Assembly: GCF_024464655.1 (NCBI RefSeq)
Contig: NZ_JANHAV010000007.1
Location: 1-64,000, forward strand
Source of the DNA: Halobellus inordinatus
Lineage (GTDB): Archaea > Halobacteriota > Halobacteria > Halobacteriales > Haloferacaceae
Direction of reading: 5' to 3'
Length of the DNA: 64,000 nt
In this document: positions 60,101 through 64,000 of the stretch, piece after piece
Layout of the letters: the number at the start of each line of letters is the position of its first letter
Numbering within the stretch: the stretch's first letter is position 1
Program-made: the position numbers and the translations under genes
Notes under the pieces: model-generated
Seen by the model: only the letters and a program-made list of their open reading frames with translations
What the model was told of the DNA's origin: nothing
Databases searched by the model: none

Positions 60101-60718
60101 CTACAGGTACGATCTCGCTTCGTCGTCGGTGACCTGCACGAACGAGTCGTAGAACTGCCCGACGGCCCCGAAGTGTGACGGCTCGGCGACGCAGATCACT
60201 TCGTCGGCTTCCGAACGCAACCGCTCGGCCGTGTCGGGCGGTGCGACCGGGACCGCCAAAATCACGCGTTCGGCCCCCGACTGCTCGACTTGCCGGATGC
60301 AGGCGGTCGTCGTGGCGCCGGTCGCGACGCCGTCGTCGACGACCAGCACCGTCTTCCCCCGAAGATCGGGTGCCGACCGATCGCCGCGGTAGCGTTCGAC
60401 CTTCTCCTGTGCCGCCTCGCGCTCGCGTTCGATCCGCTCGTCGACGTAGGGGTCCGGGACCCGCAGGTCGCCGATCAGTGACTCGTTCAGCCAGACGGTG
60501 CCGTCGCTGGCGACGGCGCCGATCGCCAGTTCCGGGCTCTGCGGCGCACCGATCTTTCGGGCTGCGACGATGTCGAGCGGGAGGCCGAGCGCATCGGCGA
60601 CGGCGCGTCCGACGGGCAGGCCACCGCGCGGGATCGCGAGGACGATGTCCGCATCGACGCCTCGCGTTTCGAGGACGTCGGCGAGCTGTCGACCGGCGTC
60701 GGCTCGATCTTCGAACAT
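60101..60718 (-). CDS. Phosphoribosyltransferase family protein
   Basis: The ATG at 60718, with GGGTGAG eight bases upstream, gives 205 residues. A GTG at 60733 is an alternative. The PRPP loop is in KTVLVVDDGVATGATTTACI. The N-terminal VLAIPRGGLPVGRAVADALG and an acidic-aromatic end complete the type I PRTase fold. This subgroup is often fused to a dienelactone-type hydrolase; here the hydrolase is a separate gene at 53605. The base or acceptor is unknown. The start nearly touches the stop of the upstream winged-helix gene. Confidence 0.9.
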   Translation of the reverse strand: MFEDRADAGRQLADVLETRGVDADIVLAIPRGGLPVGRAVADALGLPLDIVAARKIGAPQSPELAIGAVASDGTVWLNESLIGDLRVPDPYVDERIEREREAAQEKVERYRGDRSAPDLRGKTVLVVDDGVATGATTTACIRQVEQSGAERVILAVPVAPPDTAERLRSEADEVICVAEPSHFGAVGQFYDSFVQVTDDEARSYL

Positions 60719-60733
60719 TCGAGGCTCACCCAC

Positions 60734-61078
60734 TCATTTGAACGAGACCCCGACGTCGGTCGCACGCGTCTCCTGTGGGGAAATCGTGACCTGTATCTGA
60801 TCGATCGGACACGCGTACTGGTGCGGGTGTTTGCCGTCGGTGGAAAATTGGACCGCCTCCTCCAGGAGCGGCACCGCGCTGAGCTGATCGAGTTTGCGAT
60901 AGACGGTCGAGAGTGGAAGATTCAATCGTTCGGACAGTTCACGTGCGGTCAACGACTGCTCGGACGTCGAGGCGAGTATCGCTCGACACTTCGGATCGCT
61001 CAGCGCGGTGAGTGCCTCCTGCGTCTGTTCGTCGACGTCGCCAAATTCCACTGTCGACTCCGCTGACTTCGGAACCAT
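60734..61078 (-). CDS. Winged-helix transcription regulator
   Basis: The 114-residue protein has an ArsR/MarR-like winged helix (ALSDPKCRAILASTSEQSLTA then PLSTVYRKLDQLS), followed by a beta strand end (YACPIDQIQVTISPQET). It directly precedes the phosphoribosyltransferase on the same strand with a small gap, so it probably controls that operon and itself. No metal-binding cysteine pair is seen. TATA-like TTTATAG lies about 30 bases upstream. Confidence 0.87.
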   Translation of the reverse strand: MVPKSAESTVEFGDVDEQTQEALTALSDPKCRAILASTSEQSLTARELSERLNLPLSTVYRKLDQLSAVPLLEEAVQFSTDGKHPHQYACPIDQIQVTISPQETRATDVGVSFK

Positions 61079-61106
61079 AGTACCGCGTTATACTGTTCAA
61101 CAAGCG

Positions 61107-61113
61107 TTTATAG
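61107..61113 (-). promoter_or_regulatory. TATA box of the regulator-PRTase operon
   Basis: On the minus strand CTATAAA is centred about 32 bases before the ATG at 61078, ideal for a leaderless transcript. Element A copy 5 begins about 50 bases further upstream. Confidence 0.55.
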
Positions 61114-61165
61114 TGCTTCGGCTTGGTCCTCGAAGGTGTTCATACACCGGGACACCGCCCGGTGG

Positions 61166-61332
61166 CTATGGTAGCGTTTGCACGTCTTCACTCACCTAAT
61201 CGCACGCAGTCGTGCGATTGGCTGTGTAATCATAGGGACTATCGTACGTCCTCATAGATTTCTCGCCGGACGGGACGGCGAGACTCTCCGAACAGTGACG
61301 ATAATCCCTATCAGTTGCAAACGCTACAATAG
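61166..61332 (+). mobile_element. Palindromic element A, copy 5, interrupted by element B
   Basis: Left end CTATGGTAGCGTTTGCACG and right end CAGTTGCAAACGCTACAATAG belong to family A. They are separated by an inserted family B element (61233-61310). Subtracting 78 bases of B and one 3-base TCA duplication from 167 leaves 86, exactly the length of intact family A copies. Confidence 0.85.
61233..61310 (-). mobile_element. Palindromic element B, copy 3 (78 bp), nested in element A
   Basis: Ends are TAGGGACTATCGT and ACGATAATCCCTA-type repeats, flanked on both sides by TCA (61230-61232 and 61311-61313). The orientation is opposite to copy 2 as judged by the GGACGGGACGG interior. The exact duplication shows that B inserted by a transposition-like event after A was already in place. 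Confidence 0.88.
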
Positions 61333-61456
61333 CGGACTGCTCGACTGCGGTTCGTCTCGCTGGCACGGCGTGTGCGACGCCTGTGTACTCCGTTGCAAAC
61401 GTCCGACGTATTCGACGAGAAAGTGGCTCCGCGTCCAGTTTCTGACGAGCGGCGTC

Positions 61457-61542
61457 CTGTAGTAGCATTTGCAACCGATTGCACACCGGACCACACGCTG
61501 TCGTGCGAGCGGGTGCGTGAAGACGTGCAAATGCTACTAAAG
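61457..61542 (-). mobile_element. Palindromic element A, copy 6 (86 bp, reversed)
   Basis: Ends are CTGTAGTAGCATTTGCAA and GTGCAAATGCTACTAAAG; the GTGCGTGAAGACG block lies at the right, so the copy is reversed. It starts 124 bases after copy 5 and ends 26 bases before the 3' end of the Hsp20 gene. Confidence 0.78.
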
Positions 61543-61567
61543 CTGTTATGAACTGCGGTCCGTCTCC

Positions 61568-62020
61568 CTACTCTTCTTCGATGTCTATCGTGCGGGCTTC
61601 TTCGATTTCGAGTTTCGGGAGTGTGACCGTCAGCACGCCGTTTTTCATCCGCGCGCTTACGTTCTCCTTGTCGATATCGTCGGGTAGTCGGATCGATCGG
61701 TGCATCGACTGCTGGCGTCGCTCGTGCCGGAGGTACTGCTCTTCTTCTTTCTCGACGTCAGATTCGCGCTCGGCTTCGATCCGGAGCGTGTGATCTGTCA
61801 CCTGAAGGCTGACGTCGTCTCGCTCGAACCCTGGGAGATCGACGGTGACGAGGAATTCGTCGTCGTGCTCGACGAGGTCGAGCGCCATCGATTCGAACTC
61901 CGTGGACCATCGGCTGAGCGGCCCCTCGGACTCCCAGATCCGAGACGAGTTGTCGAACTGTCTACTCATCCGCTCGAACAGGCGTTCGAGCTCTTCGAAT
62001 GGGTTACTGCGTGCGCTCAT
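61568..62020 (-). CDS. Hsp20/alpha-crystallin family chaperone
   Basis: The 150-residue protein has a typical N-terminus (RSNPFEELERLFERMSRQFD) and an alpha-crystallin domain (about 45-140). Its blocks are FLVTVDLPGFERDDVSLQV, RSIRLPDDIDKENVSARMK and NGVLTVTLPKLE, and the end is Glu-rich. It is a small heat-shock holdase. An A/T-rich tract with GATTATTTGC about 50 bases upstream of the start is the likely promoter. The 3' end faces two palindromic elements. Confidence 0.93.
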   Translation of the reverse strand: MSARSNPFEELERLFERMSRQFDNSSRIWESEGPLSRWSTEFESMALDLVEHDDEFLVTVDLPGFERDDVSLQVTDHTLRIEAERESDVEKEEEQYLRHERRQQSMHRSIRLPDDIDKENVSARMKNGVLTVTLPKLEIEEARTIDIEEE

Positions 62021-62298
62021 AGTGAGTCACTCCAAGAGGTAGTACGACGGCCATCAGCAAATAATCTCGGGTCAGGCGGTAAACACTCGACCGGCCATCG
62101 CTTTGGATCAGTGACGCTGACCGATCGGCTATTATGCGACCCTTGTGTCTGTTATTACCGTATTAGCTGTACAAACACAACGTTAGCTGGCTCAGCGTCT
62201 GATTACTTATTGTTTTGTCGTATGTGGTTGTCTCCAACGGGCGCGAGAGCCCCCGTGATCGATATGCAACAGATGGGAGATCCAGACAGGAATCGACG

Positions 62299-64000
62299 AT
62301 GAACAGGCAACGACAAGCGACAGCGCTCGTACTCGTCGCGCTGATGCTGTTCTCGGTCGCCGGAACAGGATTCGCTGCGGGGAGTCCGAGCTCAGTAGCG
62401 GAAGTGGAATCGCAGCCGACAGCGAGTATCGGCTCGGGTGAGCAGGCCGCGGTGACCGCAGCCGCTGGCGATGTTCTGTACCGCGCGAACGCGGGCGGAA
62501 GCTTCACTGCGGACGGTAACCAGTGGGACCCGCTCGTGGACTACCAGGTCGCCGGGGAAGACGAGACCTCTTCTCACGGCCAGCCCAGCACGATCCACAG
62601 TTCGGTCCCCGCGGGGACACCCAGTCAGATCTGGGAGACCGAACGCTGGGACCCGAGCGACGGAGAAGAGATGCAGTACGAGTTCGATGTCGCGAGCGGC
62701 CAGCAGGTCGAGGTCCGACTGTACTTCTACGACGGCTACTCGGGCACCAGCAGCGTCGGTGACCGGGTATTCGACGTCAGCATCGAGGGACAGACGGTCC
62801 TCGACGACTTCGACATTATCGAGACGTACGGCGACGACACGGGTGCGATGGAGTCGTTCACCGTCACGAGCGACGGCACGATCGACGTCGACTTCGGTCA
62901 CGTGACGGAGAACCCCCAGGTCAACGCGATCGAGATTGTCTCGGCCGAACCACAGTCCGATACGCTCGGTGGACCGGGCTCGGTCGACTTCGGTCAGGTG
63001 CTGGTCGACAACTCCGAGCAGGAGACGGTCACCGTGACGAATCTCGGCGGTGACGGCGACCCGAGCATCGACATCACAGACGTCTCGGTCACCGGGTCAG
63101 ACGCGGACGAGTTCACGGCTGGAGCGGCGTCCGATACGTCGCTCGCGCCCGGCGACTCTTCTAACATTCCGGTAAGCTTCTCGCCGTCCAGTGTCGACCC
63201 GATGAGCGCGACGCTCGAGATCAGCCACTCTGGGTCCAACTCCCCGCTGACGGTGGACCTCTCGGGCGAGGGCGCGAGCGCGGTCGACCCAAGCTTCCAG
63301 AAGAGCAAGCTGGAGGGCTTCAGTGCGGGTAGCCCGACGGCCATCGACTTCGGGCCCGACGGCCGGGCCTACGTCTCGACGCAGGGCGGAACGGTGTACG
63401 CGCTGAACGTCACTCGAACCGGCGAGAACAGCTACGAAGTCGAAAACGAGGTCGAGATTGATGCCATCAAGGACATCCCGAACCACGACGACTTCGGGAA
63501 CATCGACACCGGCGAGGACAACCGCCAGATCACCGGGCTGACCGTCGGCGGTACCGCCGACCAGCCCGTCGTCTACGTCTCCTCGAGCGACCCCGAGATC
63601 GACGTGGGGCAGGACGACGACGACACGGACACCAATTCCGGTGCCATCTCCCGACTGACGATCGCGCCCGGGAGCGACGGCGTGCTTCAAGCGAGCGAAG
63701 TCGACCACACTGTGATGGTCCTCGGGCTTCCGCGCTCCGAGGAGAACCACGCGACGAACGGCCTCGACCTGACTCCCGACGGCGACACGCTCTACGTCGC
63801 CCAGGGCGGCCACACCAACAAGGGCGCGCCGGGCGACAACTTCGGCCACACGCCGGAGTACGCGCTGTCGGCGGCGGTCCTCGAGATCGACCTGGCACAG
63901 ATCGAGAACAACCACCAGGCGACGAGCCTGCAGACGCACAACAGCGAGTACCTGGACCTCGACTACCTGTACGCCCTCCCGACCATCCAGGGCGGCGACC
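62299..64000 (+). CDS. Secreted malectin / choice-of-anchor-D / beta-propeller protein, N-terminal part
   Basis: The start at 62299 opens a frame that runs off the window (567 residues seen). A Sec signal (about 1-27, ending GTGFAAG) is followed by a malectin-like carbohydrate-binding domain (VLYRANAGGSFTADGNQWDP; about 55-215). Next comes a HYDIN/choice-of-anchor-D domain (SVDFGQVLVDNSEQETVTVTN; about 220-320), then the first blades of a beta-propeller (PTAIDFGPDGRAYVSTQGGT, LDLTPDGDTLYVAQGG). It is a large extracellular, probably sugar-binding surface protein. The anchor and the rest are beyond the window. Confidence 0.88.
   Translation, partial: MNRQRQATALVLVALMLFSVAGTGFAAGSPSSVAEVESQPTASIGSGEQAAVTAAAGDVLYRANAGGSFTADGNQWDPLVDYQVAGEDETSSHGQPSTIHSSVPAGTPSQIWETERWDPSDGEEMQYEFDVASGQQVEVRLYFYDGYSGTSSVGDRVFDVSIEGQTVLDDFDIIETYGDDTGAMESFTVTSDGTIDVDFGHVTENPQVNAIEIVSAEPQSDTLGGPGSVDFGQVLVDNSEQETVTVTNLGGDGDPSIDITDVSVTGSDADEFTAGAASDTSLAPGDSSNIPVSFSPSSVDPMSATLEISHSGSNSPLTVDLSGEGASAVDPSFQKSKLEGFSAGSPTAIDFGPDGRAYVSTQGGTVYALNVTRTGENSYEVENEVEIDAIKDIPNHDDFGNIDTGEDNRQITGLTVGGTADQPVVYVSSSDPEIDVGQDDDDTDTNSGAISRLTIAPGSDGVLQASEVDHTVMVLGLPRSEENHATNGLDLTPDGDTLYVAQGGHTNKGAPGDNFGHTPEYALSAAVLEIDLAQIENNHQATSLQTHNSEYLDLDYLYALPTIQGGD

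Overview
The window comes from a haloarchaeon (class Halobacteria). The base composition is high in G+C and the predicted proteins are very acidic. Many starts have a TATA-like box about 25-30 bases before the ATG, as expected for leaderless archaeal mRNAs. Family markers agree: HTH-10 (Bat-type) regulators, a PGF-CTERM surface protein, a Tat-exported halocyanin, Tat lipoproteins with long acidic linkers and a haloarchaeal aconitase. The species cannot be named from sequence alone. No rRNA, tRNA, CRISPR array or complete transposase gene was seen.

1-11.2 kb: the 3' end of glyA, a tandem UspA protein, a GcvT/DmdA-like folate enzyme, a PGF-CTERM surface protein, a MOSC protein, an HTH-10 regulator and a complete TAXI-type TRAP transporter operon (binding protein, DUF1850 protein, fused permease).

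11.9-29.8 kb: a compact catabolic island. It holds an aldehyde dehydrogenase and a divergent thiolase, a PotABCD-like ABC importer with an M24 hydrolase gene inside its operon, a tightly overlapping operon (M20 hydrolase, creatininase-family amidohydrolase, CoA-transferase A and B, class III aminotransferase), an Lrp/AsnC regulator, a second class III aminotransferase and an acyl-CoA synthetase. The parts suggest import, amide hydrolysis, transamination, oxidation and CoA activation of a small nitrogenous compound. An ectoine-like route is one candidate. The substrate is not fixed by the sequence.

30-46 kb: mixed genes. These include an aldo/keto reductase, an arsenic operon (arsR, ACR3, arsC) with a clear operator-like inverted repeat, a class V aminotransferase, two GIDE-like membrane proteins, a second HTH-10 regulator, large membrane proteins and aconitase. 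There are two decayed genes: a DUF4397 fragment and a capA with an internal deletion.

46-62 kb: a stress and nucleic-acid maintenance island. It holds a four-CBS protein with an HPF/RaiA-like tail overlapping archease, a short class II ribonucleotide reductase, RtcB RNA ligase carrying a one-base frameshift, an alpha/beta hydrolase, a PRPP-synthetase-like enzyme, a phosphoribosyltransferase, two Hsp20 chaperones, a CBS protein, mini zinc-finger proteins, YjbQ and halocyanin. The window ends inside a secreted malectin / choice-of-anchor-D / beta-propeller protein.

Two families of short palindromic non-coding elements are scattered through the window. Family A has six copies, typically 86 bp. 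Family B has three copies, 76-78 bp. One B copy is inserted in an A copy with an exact 3-bp target duplication, and removing it restores an 86-bp A element. Two elements supply the stop codon of a neighbouring gene.
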